DNA of 64,000 nt from DATAEG01 sp051001975 (GTDB taxonomy: Bacteria; Actinomycetota; Actinomycetes; Mycobacteriales; Jatrophihabitantaceae): contig JBPCMU010000047.1 of NCBI GenBank assembly GCA_051001975.1, forward strand, positions 1-64,000, given 5' to 3'. The translations under genes were made by a program, and so were the position numbers. Numbering within the stretch: the stretch's first letter is position 1; each line of letters opens with the position of its first letter. The notes below the pieces were generated by a model. It was not told the origin of the DNA. It did not search any database and saw only the letters and a list, made by a program, of their open reading frames with translations. Below, one piece after another: positions 44,871 to 53,662 of the stretch.

Positions 44871-45965
44871 TTACTCCGGCCCAGCAGATGAGTGCTCCGA
44901 CCACGCAAGCGACACTGCTATCCAGCCGAAGGCGAAGCCGAGGAAGGTCAGCCCGGTCATCACCACGCGCCTCGTGCCGACCCTGCCGACCAGGATGACG
45001 CCGACGACGGAGCCGACCGCGATGGTGGTCGCCACCGGAAGGATCCGCACGCCGGTGGAAAGAGTGCCGAAGCCGCGGATGAACTGCATGTATTGCGTCA
45101 CCAGGAAGATGAAGCCGAACAGCGCGAAGAACGCGACGCTGATCGACCCACTCGCCGCCGCGAAAGCCGGCGTGCGGAACAGTGCCACGTCGATCATCGG
45201 GTGTTCGCGTCGCCGTTCGACTGCAATGAAGACGGTGATCACTACAGCGGTGACTGCGAAGCCACCGAGCGTCGCTGGGGTCAGCCAACCGCGGTGCGGC
45301 GCCTCAATCACGGTGTAGACGAGCAGGGTGATCGCGACCGTCGAAAGCAGCAGCCCCCGCGGGTCGAGGCGGGCCTGCTCGCGGTCGCGCGACTCGGGAA
45401 CGACCAGGAACGCGGCGATCATCGCGACTACGGCTACTGGGATCAGGGCGACGAAGACTGCCGGCCAGGCGAAGTGGGCGAGCAGTAGACCACCGCTAAC
45501 CGGGCCGACCGCGACGCCAATGCCTCCAACAGCGCCCCAGATGCCGATAGCCTTTGCTCGTTCGCTCCGATCCGGGAACGTGTTCGCGATGATCGACAGC
45601 GTCGTCGGGAAGATCAGCGCCGCGAAGATGCCCATGATGAAGCGCGTCGCGATGAGCGCGTCAATCGAGCCGACGGAGGCCCCGATACCGCTGGCGACCG
45701 CGAAGCCGGCCAGGCCGACGAGCAGCGCTGGGCGCCGTCCGAACCGGTCGCCGATCGAGCCGGCCGTCAGGACGAGCGCCGCGAAAGCCAAGTTGTAGCC
45801 GTCGACGACCCACTGCAGGTCCCGCGTCGTCGCGTGCAGCTGCTTGCCGAGATCGGGAAGCGCGACGTTCACGATCGTCGTGTCCAGGTTGATCGCGAAG
45901 GTTGCGAGGCAGACGGTGGCCAGGATCAGGTATCGCCGATGGGTGCTGGTCACCGTCATGGTCAT
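44871..45965 (-). CDS. DHA2-type MFS drug exporter, C-terminally shortened
   Basis: A 364-residue exporter of the 14-helix EmrB/QacA type. It has LATFAINLDTTIVNVALPDLGKQL (helix 1), DRFGRRPALLVGLAGFAVAS, and FIMGIFAALIFPTTLSIIANTFPDRSERAKAIGIWGAVGGIGVAVGPVSGG (helices 4-5 with motif C). Family members are about 480-520 residues; this one stops after about 11 helices (SLAWSEHSSAGPE), so the last three helices are lost. It may be a pseudogene, or a residual protein. It is divergent from a TetR gene, and the operators between them mark it as that regulator's natural target. Confidence 0.75.
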   Translation of the reverse strand: MTMTVTSTHRRYLILATVCLATFAINLDTTIVNVALPDLGKQLHATTRDLQWVVDGYNLAFAALVLTAGSIGDRFGRRPALLVGLAGFAVASGIGASVGSIDALIATRFIMGIFAALIFPTTLSIIANTFPDRSERAKAIGIWGAVGGIGVAVGPVSGGLLLAHFAWPAVFVALIPVAVVAMIAAFLVVPESRDREQARLDPRGLLLSTVAITLLVYTVIEAPHRGWLTPATLGGFAVTAVVITVFIAVERRREHPMIDVALFRTPAFAAASGSISVAFFALFGFIFLVTQYMQFIRGFGTLSTGVRILPVATTIAVGSVVGVILVGRVGTRRVVMTGLTFLGFAFGWIAVSLAWSEHSSAGPE

Positions 45966-45986
45966 CGTCCCTTCGCCGAGGCAGTG

Positions 45987-46005
45987 ATGTTGACACCGTC
46001 AACAT
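45987..46005. promoter_or_regulatory. TetR operator 1
   Basis: A perfect 8-3-8 palindrome ATGTTGAC-ACC-GTCAACAT lies between the divergent MFS and TetR genes. It overlaps a TTGACA that could be a -35 element. Confidence 0.65.
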
Positions 46006-46023
46006 TGACGAAGATGTCACACG

Positions 46024-46042
46024 AAGTGGACACTGTCAACAT
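46024..46042. promoter_or_regulatory. TetR operator 2
   Basis: A second copy of the operator with two mismatches in the left arm (AAGTGGAC-ACT-GTCAACAT), centred 37 bases from the first and running into the regulator's ATG. Confidence 0.6.
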
Positions 46043-46655
46043 GCAGCCAACGGACCGGCCCTATCACCACGGCAATCTTCGGGACACGCTCATCGAAGCT
46101 GCCGTTCGGCTCGCCCGAACGGGTGGTCCGGATGCCGTCGTCCTGCGGGCCGTGTCTCGGGAGGCCGGGGTCTCCCACAACGCCGCATACCGCCACTTCG
46201 CCGACCATGATGACCTGCTCGGCGCGGTGAGCGAGTACTGCATGCTCAAGCTCGCCGCCCTCATGCTCGAGCGGACCAACGCCGTTCGCGTGCGGGCGAA
46301 GGGACCCCGGGCCAACGCCAGGTTGAACACAGTCGGGCGGGCCTACGTCGAGTTCGCCCGTACGGAACCGGGCTGGTTCAAGACTGCGTTCTCTGCAGCG
46401 CCGGGCAGCCCGGAAGTCTCCGCCGAGGGTGAGCCGGCGCTCGGACCGTTCGACCTGTTGAGCGCCCGCCTGGACGAACTCGTCGAGGCTGGAGTGTTAC
46501 CGGCCGAACGTCGTCCCGGGGCTGAATTTGCCGCCTGGTCGATGGTGCACGGACTGTCGACCTTGCTAGTCGATGGCCCGCTGCGTTTCCTGCCCGATGC
46601 CGAGGCGCAAGCGCTCATCACCGCGGTTCTCGAGGTTGTGAAGCGGGGCCTATGA
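46041..46655 (+). CDS. TetR/AcrR-family repressor
   Basis: A 204-residue regulator. The helix-turn-helix is in YHHGNLRDTLIEAAVRLARTGGPDAVVLRAVSREAGVSHNAAYRHFADHDDLLGAVSEYC. The C-terminal half has the TetR_C_33/WHG-type pattern (YVEFARTEPGWFKTAFSAAPG ... AEFAAWSMVHGLSTLLVDGPL). It most likely represses the divergent MFS exporter through the two 19-base palindromes. ATG 46041 lies at the edge of operator 2; ATG 46014 in the same frame is an alternative. Confidence 0.85.
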   Translation: MQPTDRPYHHGNLRDTLIEAAVRLARTGGPDAVVLRAVSREAGVSHNAAYRHFADHDDLLGAVSEYCMLKLAALMLERTNAVRVRAKGPRANARLNTVGRAYVEFARTEPGWFKTAFSAAPGSPEVSAEGEPALGPFDLLSARLDELVEAGVLPAERRPGAEFAAWSMVHGLSTLLVDGPLRFLPDAEAQALITAVLEVVKRGL

Positions 46656-46813
46656 CCGCAGGAGATCGCACGAGAGTTGCTAGCCGCACTCCCGCGCGCC
46701 AGATCCCGTTCCCAGATCGCAGCCTGGTACGTCGCGAAGCACCCATCGCGTGACGGCTGAAGTGGGGTATTTCCACTGCTGACTCGATTCCCGTTTTCCG
46801 GCACGCTCGAGGC

Positions 46814-47053
46814 ATGCCGGGTTCAACATCGCGCCCGGTACCAGTGACCCCTGTGCGCAACCGTGTGCCCGAAGCTTTTGTGGCGCACTCGGCTCGCGGC
46901 CGGTTCAACTCGGCGTTCTTCTCGCTCATGGGCCGCTACATCAATTGGCACATGCGCAAGGGCAAGGCGAAGGCGTTCACCGACCTGCCGCCGACCGTAG
47001 TCGAACTCGGCTCGAGAGTTGGGTCGAAGGCTGTTCCTGCGAACGAGACTTGA
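46814..47053 (+). pseudogene. N-terminal fragment of a SAM-dependent methyltransferase
   Basis: Seventy-nine codons. SARGRFNSAFFSLMGRYINWHMRKGKAKAFTDLPPTVVELGSRVG resembles the helical start and motif I (VELGPGVG) of small class I methyltransferases, with Ser-Arg replacing the Gly-Pro or Gly. The rest of the enzyme is absent. Confidence 0.55.
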
Positions 47054-47197
47054 CGAGCCGCGGCGATGAGCTCAGCCGGCTCGATCTCGTCCGCACGCGC
47101 GGTCGCACCCGCCTCCAGGTTCGTGCTGCCGGCGGCGCGCTGCTGCAGGTGTGCGACGTCCTCCGGGACAAATCCGGCCAAGGCATGATGGATCTTG

Positions 47198-48802
47198 TTA
47201 CTTTCCGACTTGGACCGAGTCGGTGTGCTGCTGAATCTGGTCCAAGGGGACTGTGACCGTTCCACTGCCCGGCGAGTCAGAGCCCCAGGGGTTCTGCATC
47301 GTCACCATCGGCGGGTTGACCGAACGGTCGATGTCGGTGACGTAGAAGACGTGACCGCGAATGAGGTACTGCGGTTGTTTCGGGTCGTAGAGCGAGCTGT
47401 TGTCCTTGCCGGACAGGTCGGTAGTCACGGTGACCGGTTGGTGGGAGTCGATGCCGGCCTGGATCTGGCCGGCGGTGACCTGACCGGCGCTGGTGCTCGT
47501 CGCACCGTGGCCGGTGATGTAGGGCAGATCGGTCTGCGGCCAGCCGCCACTCTCGTTCTGGTAGCCGGGATTGCCGTTCAGGTCGATCTCACCGCGGGAC
47601 TGGGCGATCGCCTTCTCGTAGATCTGGTAAGCGTCGATATTGCCTGCTGAGCTGGCGGCGTAGGCCGGGTTCCCGCTGGCGTTGTAGGGCACGTCTGGGG
47701 TGACGGTGACGTTGAGCGGTGAACCGTCCTTGTTGAAGAGATGAACGGTGTAGGTGCCGTTCGAGTTCGGGGTGATGTGCTGGTTCAGGAAGCCCGGCTG
47801 CGCGGTCTCGAGGGCGGCCAAGCTGGCCAGCAGGTGGCAGTCACCCAGCCCGCCCTGGTGCAGGGCCGAGGTGGTCGCGTCCGGACCGCCATACTGCTCA
47901 CCCGGACGTCCGTAGTAGAGGCCGGTGCCCGGAGGCTCATACGTCGGTTGCCAGTAGTGGTTCGGGTCGACGTCGGCCATCCGGTCGAGCACATCAAGAG
48001 ACGCGTGCTGGGCGATGAAGTCGTAGTCCGCGCGGTCCTTGACCGGATCCAGGCCGGAGAGCAGCGCAGCCGCCTGTGCCTCGGTCAGATGATCGAGCAC
48101 CCAGGCCCGCTCGGCCGCTGACAATCCACGCAGGGTGGTGACCGCGGCATGTGAACTTCCGAAGAGCAGGTCGAACTCGATGGCCGACAAAGCGTTGGTG
48201 GCCTTGGCGTCCTGACCCAGCTTTGCTTCAGCCGCGGCGACACCGCGGAACACCGTCTGCAACACCGGGTCGGTGGACCCCGGCGTCGGCGGCAACCGCA
48301 GGTCGGACAGCGTCGCGTCCGGCGTGCGCAGTCCGGAGACCAGGTCCTCCAGCGCCGAGCGGACCGCGTTGATCGCGCGGGCGCCTTCACTCAGCGCGAT
48401 GTCCATCTGTATCCCCGCGACCATCTGATCGAGAATGTCGGTCTTCTTGTGAGTGGTTTGCGCCTTGTTGGCGTCGTCGGCGGCGCCCTGGGCCGCCGGC
48501 TGCACCTTCTTGATGGCCTCGTTGGACAGAAGCGTTGCGGTGGCGGCGGCGCGCACGGCTACGTCGATGTCTTCCAGGTTGTTCTCGAGTGTGGTGAGGA
48601 AGGTTCGGTAGGCATCGCCGGCTGACCCCGTCCAGCTCGGTAGCCGGGCATCCTCGAGCGTGGCCAACATCGTCTTGCACGTTGTGGAGAGTCCGTCGAA
48701 GCAGGTGGCCGCGTTGGTCAGCGTGCCGTTGTTCTGCGGCTGGAACTCATGCGCCTGATAGGGGCTGTCCCAGCGCTCCGTTGGCACGGCTAGGCCGGTC
48801 AT
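47198..48802 (-). CDS. Calpain-like cysteine protease with WXG-type N-terminal domain
   Basis: A 534-residue protein. Residues about 25-160 are all-helical with a W57-x-G59 turn (PSWTGSAGDAYRTFLTTLENNLEDIDVAVRAAATATLLSN), the pattern of WXG100/type VII secretion substrates. Residues about 310-534 are a C2 (calpain-type) peptidase: Cys322 in HQGGLGDCHLLASLAALE, His484 in IRGHVFYVTDID, Asn504 in MQNPWGSDS. It has no Sec signal. An exported protease, possibly a toxin or an envelope-processing enzyme, is inferred. It is the last gene of a three-gene operon: a small unknown protein and an EspC-like helper precede it, each overlapping by 4 bases. No immunity-like gene is obvious downstream. Confidence 0.8.
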   Translation of the reverse strand: MTGLAVPTERWDSPYQAHEFQPQNNGTLTNAATCFDGLSTTCKTMLATLEDARLPSWTGSAGDAYRTFLTTLENNLEDIDVAVRAAATATLLSNEAIKKVQPAAQGAADDANKAQTTHKKTDILDQMVAGIQMDIALSEGARAINAVRSALEDLVSGLRTPDATLSDLRLPPTPGSTDPVLQTVFRGVAAAEAKLGQDAKATNALSAIEFDLLFGSSHAAVTTLRGLSAAERAWVLDHLTEAQAAALLSGLDPVKDRADYDFIAQHASLDVLDRMADVDPNHYWQPTYEPPGTGLYYGRPGEQYGGPDATTSALHQGGLGDCHLLASLAALETAQPGFLNQHITPNSNGTYTVHLFNKDGSPLNVTVTPDVPYNASGNPAYAASSAGNIDAYQIYEKAIAQSRGEIDLNGNPGYQNESGGWPQTDLPYITGHGATSTSAGQVTAGQIQAGIDSHQPVTVTTDLSGKDNSSLYDPKQPQYLIRGHVFYVTDIDRSVNPPMVTMQNPWGSDSPGSGTVTVPLDQIQQHTDSVQVGK

Positions 48803-49095
48803 GACTCTGCCCCCGACGAGCCAGGGGCAGTGTTCGCCTCGGGCGTCACTTCGACCGAGACTCGCGACGCCCGGAAGTCCGCGTCAAGGTGCGCCTCGAT
48901 GAGCGTCACGGTCAGGCCGGAGTGCTGAATGGATTGGCCCACTTCGAGTTCGGTGCTCCCGGGGGCGTCGAAGAATTGGACGGTGACGTGGTCGGCATCC
49001 CTGATCTCGACGACACCCATGGACACGCTGTCGGACAACCGCCCGACTGTGCCGTGTGCCAGCGAGATCGTCATCGCCGGGGGTGTGGCGGTCAT
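48799..49095 (-). CDS. Small beta-rich protein of the calpain operon
   Basis: A 98-residue acidic protein with predicted beta strands (HVTVQFFDAPGSTELEVGQSIQHSGLTVTLIEAHLD). No membrane segment or signal. I do not know the family. ATGA overlaps on both sides join it to the EspC-like gene and the protease, so it may be a chaperone, immunity or inhibitor protein for the protease. Confidence 0.7.
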   Translation of the reverse strand: MTATPPAMTISLAHGTVGRLSDSVSMGVVEIRDADHVTVQFFDAPGSTELEVGQSIQHSGLTVTLIEAHLDADFRASRVSVEVTPEANTAPGSSGAES

Positions 49096-49376
49096 CGGGG
49101 CCCGGCGAACGATCCGGCGACGTTCTTGTCCGTGCCCTCGTAGGCTGCCGCAGCGGCGGCCAGGCCGGTTGAGAGTGCAGCCATCAACTTGACGATCTCG
49201 CTTTGGTAGGTGCTGGCCTTCTCGGCTACCGACTCGAGCATCCCTGCGGCTTCGGGCAGTACGACCGCGTGCATGCCCAGCGTTGCCGACGCCACGTCGA
49301 CCTTCAGCTTGCCGAGCCCGTCGAGCGCGGCGCGTGCCTTGCGCAGATCGGACGGTGTGACACTGAATTGAGTCAT
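49092..49376 (-). CDS. EspC/WXG100-like type VII secretion helper
   Basis: A 94-residue, Ala-rich helical protein (VTPSDLRKARAALDGLGKLKVDVASATLGMHAVVLPEAAGMLESVAEKASTYQSEIVKLMAALSTGLAAAAAAYEGTDKNVAG) of the EspC/DUF2580 type. Such proteins form helical pairs with larger ESX substrates. The C-terminal YEGTDKN resembles the YxxxD/E export signal. A GGAGGG site precedes ATG 49376. It heads the operon with the WXG-calpain protease and is probably its secretion partner. No ESX machinery is in the window. Confidence 0.7.
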   Translation of the reverse strand: MTQFSVTPSDLRKARAALDGLGKLKVDVASATLGMHAVVLPEAAGMLESVAEKASTYQSEIVKLMAALSTGLAAAAAAYEGTDKNVAGSFAGPR

Positions 49377-49606
49377 GCCGGTGCCCTCCGCGTGATGTCG
49401 ATTGGTAGACGGGTACCCGGCGACCCGGTGCGCAAACCAGTTGTCCGGATCGCAGCTCGCCCGCACCACCTCGCCGGGATAAGGACGTCGCAAGCAGACT
49501 GTGCGTGCATTTACAGCATCAGCGGCGTTCGGTCGGTGATGCGCGCGGCACGCGGACATCGACCGCTCGGACCTCGAACTGGAACGACGCAGGGCATGCT
49601 GGGCGA

Positions 49607-50236
49607 ATGCGGCTGCCACCACATCGCCGGTACTGGGCCGGGGCCCGCGTCTACGACGTGATCTCGGGGGAGCGCCCCGTCTACCGACCGGGACGGGTTC
49701 TGGGGATCGAGCGGGCCGGGCTCGAGCCGGGCCACCGGGTGCTGGATCTCGCCTGCGGCACCGGACTGAACCTCCCGCTCGTGCAGGACCGCATCGGGTC
49801 GGACGGGACAGTCGTCGGAATCGACGCCAGCGCGGCGATGCTGGACGTCGCCCGAACCCGGTGCCGACGGGCCGGTTGGTCGAACGTCGAACTGCGTTGT
49901 TGCGACGCTGCCCGACTCGATGCACTGGCTGACCTGGATCGACCGTTCGACGCGGTGCTCGTCACCTACGCATTGTCGATCATCCAGGGCTGGCACGAGG
50001 CGTTCGAGCAGTCACTGTCCCTGTTGCGCACCGGTGGTCGGATCGTCGTCGTCGACATGTCGTACCCGACCGGTCGGTGGCGGGCGTTCGCGCCACTCGC
50101 CGCGCTCGCGTTCGCCGTGGGCGGAGTGGATCCGCACCGGGCGCCATGGCGCCTCGTGCTGGAACAGACGGACGATGCCCTGCACGAGACGCTGAAGGGC
50201 GGGCATGTGCACGTTGTGAGCGGGACCAAGCGATGA
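49607..50236 (+). CDS. Class I SAM-dependent methyltransferase
   Basis: A 209-residue methyltransferase. Motif I is VLDLACGTGLNLPLV, followed by the acidic GIDASAAMLDVARTR and VELRCCDAARLD, with LVTYALSIIQGW and LLRTGGRIVVVDMS completing the Ubi/COQ5-like fold. The substrate is unknown. The stop overlaps the ATG of the flavin reductase gene (ATGA). The two converge on a radical SAM/CDP-alcohol phosphotransferase pair, so a lipid or envelope metabolite is a reasonable guess. ATG 49607 was chosen on alignment of the start with the fold. Confidence 0.8.
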   Translation: MRLPPHRRYWAGARVYDVISGERPVYRPGRVLGIERAGLEPGHRVLDLACGTGLNLPLVQDRIGSDGTVVGIDASAAMLDVARTRCRRAGWSNVELRCCDAARLDALADLDRPFDAVLVTYALSIIQGWHEAFEQSLSLLRTGGRIVVVDMSYPTGRWRAFAPLAALAFAVGGVDPHRAPWRLVLEQTDDALHETLKGGHVHVVSGTKR

Positions 50237-51639
50237 CTGCACGTTTCGACTGCGACCTGCTCGTCATCGGGGGCGGCACCGCCGGCATCGTGGGAGCCAA
50301 GACCGCCGCCGGGCTCGGAGCCCGGTGCGTGCTCGTCGAACGAGACCGCACCGGCGGCGACTGCCTGTGGACCGGCTGCGTCCCGAGCAAGGCGCTGCTG
50401 GCGGCGGCACGAACGGCGACGAACGCCCGCGGTGCGGCCCGCTTCGGAATCTCGACCGGACCGGTGAGTGTCGACTTCACTGCGGTACGCGCATACGTTC
50501 TTGCCGCGATCGAGCAGATCGCACCCGCGGACTCGCCCGATGCGTTACGCGCTGCCGGGGTCGAGGTCCTGGCCGGCTCTGCGCGGTTCGTCGCTCCCGA
50601 CCGGGTCTCGGTGAACGGGCAGGAGCTGCGGTTCCGGACGGCGCTGATTGCGACCGGTTCGGCCCCGCGGCTGCCGTCGATCCACGGGCTCAGCACGTCG
50701 TTGGCCGTTACCAGCGAGACGGTATGGGATGTGGAGGAGTTGCCGCGGCGGCTTCTCGTCATCGGCGGCGGGAGCATCGGGTGTGAGCTGGGTCAGGCGT
50801 TCGCCCGGCTCGGTTCGCAGGTCACCGTCGTCGAGGCTGCCGGTCGGCTGTTGCCGGCCGAAGACGAGGTCGCTGCCGCTCTCGTGCAACGGGCCATGCG
50901 TAGCGACGGTGTCGAGGTGCGGCTCGGGTGCTCGATCGCCGAGCTGAAAGACGGCAAGGCCCGGCTCGAGGATCGGTCGGTTGTGCCGTTCGACTGCGTG
51001 CTGGTTGCCACCGGACGTACGCCGCGCACAGCAGACCTAGACGCCGCGGCGGCCCGTGTCGCGCTCGACGACAACGGTTGCGTCGTCGTCGACGGTTACC
51101 TGCGCACGACCAACCGGCTGGTGTGGGCGGCTGGTGACGTCACCGGTCCGCCGCTGTTCACCCATGTGGCGGGCGTGCACGCGAGCGCGGCGGCCACGAA
51201 CGCCGTGCTCGGCTTGCGCCGCCGCGCCGAGAGCGTCGTGCCTCGGGTGACGTTCACCGATCCGGAGGTCGCATCGGTGGGAGTGTCACCGGACTTGCCC
51301 GGGGTACGGGTCGTTGCCGTCGAGCACAGTGATGTCGACCGCGCTGTCGCCGACGGCCGGACCGAGGGGGTGAGCCGGCTGGTGCTGGACGGCAAGGGTC
51401 GGGTGATCGGTGCCAGCATCGTCGGACCACGGGCTGGGGAGTCGATCGCGGAGGCCGCGCTGGCGATTCGCGGCGGGCTTCGGGCGCGCGACCTCGCCGG
51501 ATCGATGCACGCATACCCCACCTACGGCGACGGGGTGTGGAACGCTGCCATTGCCGATGTCCGGGCGGACTTACGGCGCCCGGTCGCGCGCCTCGCGATC
51601 GCCGCCCTGCGGTGGCTGCGCCGGCGCCGCGTGCGCTGA
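50233..51639 (+). CDS. Mercuric reductase-like flavin disulfide oxidoreductase
   Basis: A 468-residue class I pyridine nucleotide-disulfide oxidoreductase. The FAD site is LLVIGGGTAGIVGAKTAAGLGA, the redox-active pair is in GGDCLWTGCVPSKALL, the NAD(P)H site is LVIGGGSIGCELGQAFARLGS, and WAAGDVTGPPLFTHVAGVH is the second FAD motif. The dimer-interface His is in HAYPTYGDG without the usual following Glu. No MerA metal-binding N-terminal domain is present, so mercury reduction is unlikely. The last 40 residues are basic and amphipathic and may associate with membrane. Its 3' end overlaps the convergent phosphotransferase gene by 69 bases. Confidence 0.8.
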   Translation: MTARFDCDLLVIGGGTAGIVGAKTAAGLGARCVLVERDRTGGDCLWTGCVPSKALLAAARTATNARGAARFGISTGPVSVDFTAVRAYVLAAIEQIAPADSPDALRAAGVEVLAGSARFVAPDRVSVNGQELRFRTALIATGSAPRLPSIHGLSTSLAVTSETVWDVEELPRRLLVIGGGSIGCELGQAFARLGSQVTVVEAAGRLLPAEDEVAAALVQRAMRSDGVEVRLGCSIAELKDGKARLEDRSVVPFDCVLVATGRTPRTADLDAAAARVALDDNGCVVVDGYLRTTNRLVWAAGDVTGPPLFTHVAGVHASAAATNAVLGLRRRAESVVPRVTFTDPEVASVGVSPDLPGVRVVAVEHSDVDRAVADGRTEGVSRLVLDGKGRVIGASIVGPRAGESIAEAALAIRGGLRARDLAGSMHAYPTYGDGVWNAAIADVRADLRRPVARLAIAALRWLRRRRVR

Positions 51640-52257
51640 GTCGGCAGTCTCCGGGGCGGGTCGCCCGAGCACCCGCGCGCCGATCGCAACTCGCTGCAGG
51701 GCCGTGATCGCTACGGCTACAGCGAAGATCCAGGCGATCAGCCGGGAGTGGTCGGGCAGCAGGCAGAAGAGGCAGTACGCGATCACGGTCTCGGTGCCCT
51801 CGACCAGTCCTCCGACGAACCGGAGGGAACGCCCGTCGACGGGCTGTGCGCCGCGCCGCTCGAGCATGGAGGACAGAGCGAGGAACGCCGTGCCGGACGC
51901 GTAGTACGCGAAGAGGAGGAACAGACACGCGACGCGCGCGGACGGGTGCGCGACAGCCACACCGACGACGAATCCTGCGTAGACGGCGAAGTCGGAGCAG
52001 ATGTCGAGGAACCCACCGAGCTCTGTTGCGCCGTGCCGCCGCGCCACCGACCCGTCCAGTCCGTCGAATGCGCGGTTGGCCAGCCAGAGGGCGAGCGCCA
52101 CGAGCGGCAGGTCGGCGCCGATCGCGAGGCACGCTGCGGCGCCGCAGACGAATCCCGCGGCCGTCAGCGCGAGCGGCGAGACCCTGGTCATGCCCGGCAG
52201 CCCGGCGACCGAGTCCAGCGCCGGCGCGAGCGCGCGGCGCACCCGCGCATCAAGCAT
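51571..52257 (-). CDS. CDP-alcohol phosphatidyltransferase-family membrane enzyme
   Basis: A 228-residue enzyme with the complete family signature DGLDGSVARR ... GGFLDICSDF (D-G-x2-A-R-x8-G-x3-D-x3-D pattern) and about six membrane segments. It transfers a phosphatidyl or similar group from a CDP-linked donor to an alcohol. ATG 52257 overlaps the stop of the radical SAM gene; a GTG at 52278 is also possible. The C-terminal 30 residues are polar. Its pairing with radical SAM, methyltransferase and reductase genes points to an unusual lipid head group or tail modification, not to a housekeeping phospholipid synthase. Confidence 0.85.
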   Translation of the reverse strand: MLDARVRRALAPALDSVAGLPGMTRVSPLALTAAGFVCGAAACLAIGADLPLVALALWLANRAFDGLDGSVARRHGATELGGFLDICSDFAVYAGFVVGVAVAHPSARVACLFLLFAYYASGTAFLALSSMLERRGAQPVDGRSLRFVGGLVEGTETVIAYCLFCLLPDHSRLIAWIFAVAVAITALQRVAIGARVLGRPAPETADSAHAAPAQPPQGGDREARDRAP

Positions 52258-53662
52258 CGGCTGACCCGCACCGTCCACGGGCGATCGGCAGCAGACGACG
52301 CAGCTCGGCGTTCTCCGCTGGGTCGAACACGCTGTGCTGGGCGCAGGCGGGCACCAGCCGACCGGTCGCTGGGTGCGCCATCGTGTACGCGCAGGCTTGC
52401 AGCCGTACCTGCGCGTCAGCGACTGCCGGGTCGGAGCTTCGTTCGCCGCGTTCCAGCGCAGCCCACGCCGGAGCGACTACGGCTGCGTCCATGAAGGAGT
52501 GCATGACGAAGGTGACAGGTCGGATGCGCGGGTGCTGCAGCAGGCGTCGCAGACCAATCCGCCGGAGCATGCGAGCGGTCCAACCGGCGAAACCGGCCAC
52601 GATGGAGGGATGCCGAATCAGAACGACCGCGAGCCGCAGCGCCAGCGCCGGAAGCGGGGTGCCGGAGAACCGCATCCCGCCGAGATGGTCGAGGAAGAGG
52701 TCGCGGACGTGCAGATCAGCGGGATCGAGATCGTCGAGGATGGGGAAGTAGTTCGGCCCGACGTAGAACCCGTGGGTGGTGCGGTTGCAGCGCTCGTCAC
52801 CGGTCTGCAGTGCCCGGAAAGGCAGCCTGGTGCCGGCGCCATCTTCGATCCGGGACCAGACCCCGTCCGGGTCGAGTTGGCTCATCGCTGGGGTCCAGCG
52901 ACGGTCGTCGCCGACCGACGCCGCTGGCTGAAAGGAGAACATCCCGAAGCCGTCGTGGGAACACTCCCGGACGACCTCAGCGATCTGACCGACATTTGCG
53001 GGGGTGACGGTCATGGTGTGGGCAAGGAAGTGCCGCACTCCGTGCTCGCGACGCAGCCGCGCGAACATCGCGACGAACTCTCGTCGCTGGGGGTTCAGGC
53101 TCGCCTCGTCCGGCGGCGTCGGGTTCGCCCGTCGTCCGGACATCAACGTGTCGAAATGGCCGGCGAACGACACTCGGTGCAGCCGTATCCGGCCGGCCGG
53201 GTCGAGAACGACGCGGCGCAGGTAGTCGTAGTCGAAATCGCCGTGGCTCATGCTCATCGGTTCGCGTCCGTGGGCGCGCATCGCCAGCAGCGCGGCCGCG
53301 TGGTCGTCCGGATCCAGCAGGCTCACCTCGCCGCCGATGAGTTGGGCGTGCGCCCGGGGGCCGCGGGTGGTGCGGAGCAGGCGCATCTGGGCGGTCACGG
53401 CGCTTAGGGTGTGCCGACCGTCGGTGCGTACGGCGTTGGCGTCGCGGGAGTGATAGCAGGGCCGGCAGGAGAGGTTGCATTTCGGGAAGACGCCGTTGGT
53501 TCCTTCGCAGCCGACGGCATGCCGGCCGAGCGTCTGTGCCCGGGTGCGGACGTGGGCGGGAAGCTCGGCCCATCGGCGGTCCAACGCGGCGCGGGTCTCC
53601 GGGTCGACCGGCCTCGCGAGTCGCGTCAGCCTGTTGGTGAGGCGGCGGGCGTACGAGATCAC
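52250..53662 (-). CDS. Radical SAM protein
   Basis: A 470-residue radical SAM enzyme. The iron-sulfur motif is C62-N-L-S-C66-R-P-C69 (FPKCNLSCRPCYHSRDAN), and downstream are LIGGEVSLLDPDD (GGE) and HRVSFAGHFDTLM. Additional Cys residues near the C-terminus (QACAYTM; PACAQHSVFD) may bind a further cluster. The start is GTG 53662. Coupled to the CDP-alcohol phosphotransferase by overlapping stop and start. The exact reaction is unknown; the family includes methyl and lipid tail modifying enzymes. Confidence 0.8.
   Translation of the reverse strand: MISYARRLTNRLTRLARPVDPETRAALDRRWAELPAHVRTRAQTLGRHAVGCEGTNGVFPKCNLSCRPCYHSRDANAVRTDGRHTLSAVTAQMRLLRTTRGPRAHAQLIGGEVSLLDPDDHAAALLAMRAHGREPMSMSHGDFDYDYLRRVVLDPAGRIRLHRVSFAGHFDTLMSGRRANPTPPDEASLNPQRREFVAMFARLRREHGVRHFLAHTMTVTPANVGQIAEVVRECSHDGFGMFSFQPAASVGDDRRWTPAMSQLDPDGVWSRIEDGAGTRLPFRALQTGDERCNRTTHGFYVGPNYFPILDDLDPADLHVRDLFLDHLGGMRFSGTPLPALALRLAVVLIRHPSIVAGFAGWTARMLRRIGLRRLLQHPRIRPVTFVMHSFMDAAVVAPAWAALERGERSSDPAVADAQVRLQACAYTMAHPATGRLVPACAQHSVFDPAENAELRRLLPIARGRCGSADA

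Noticed and set aside
50233..51639. Mercury resistance
   Set aside because: The reductase lacks the MerA metal-binding domain and terminal Cys pair, and no merR, merT or merP gene is nearby.
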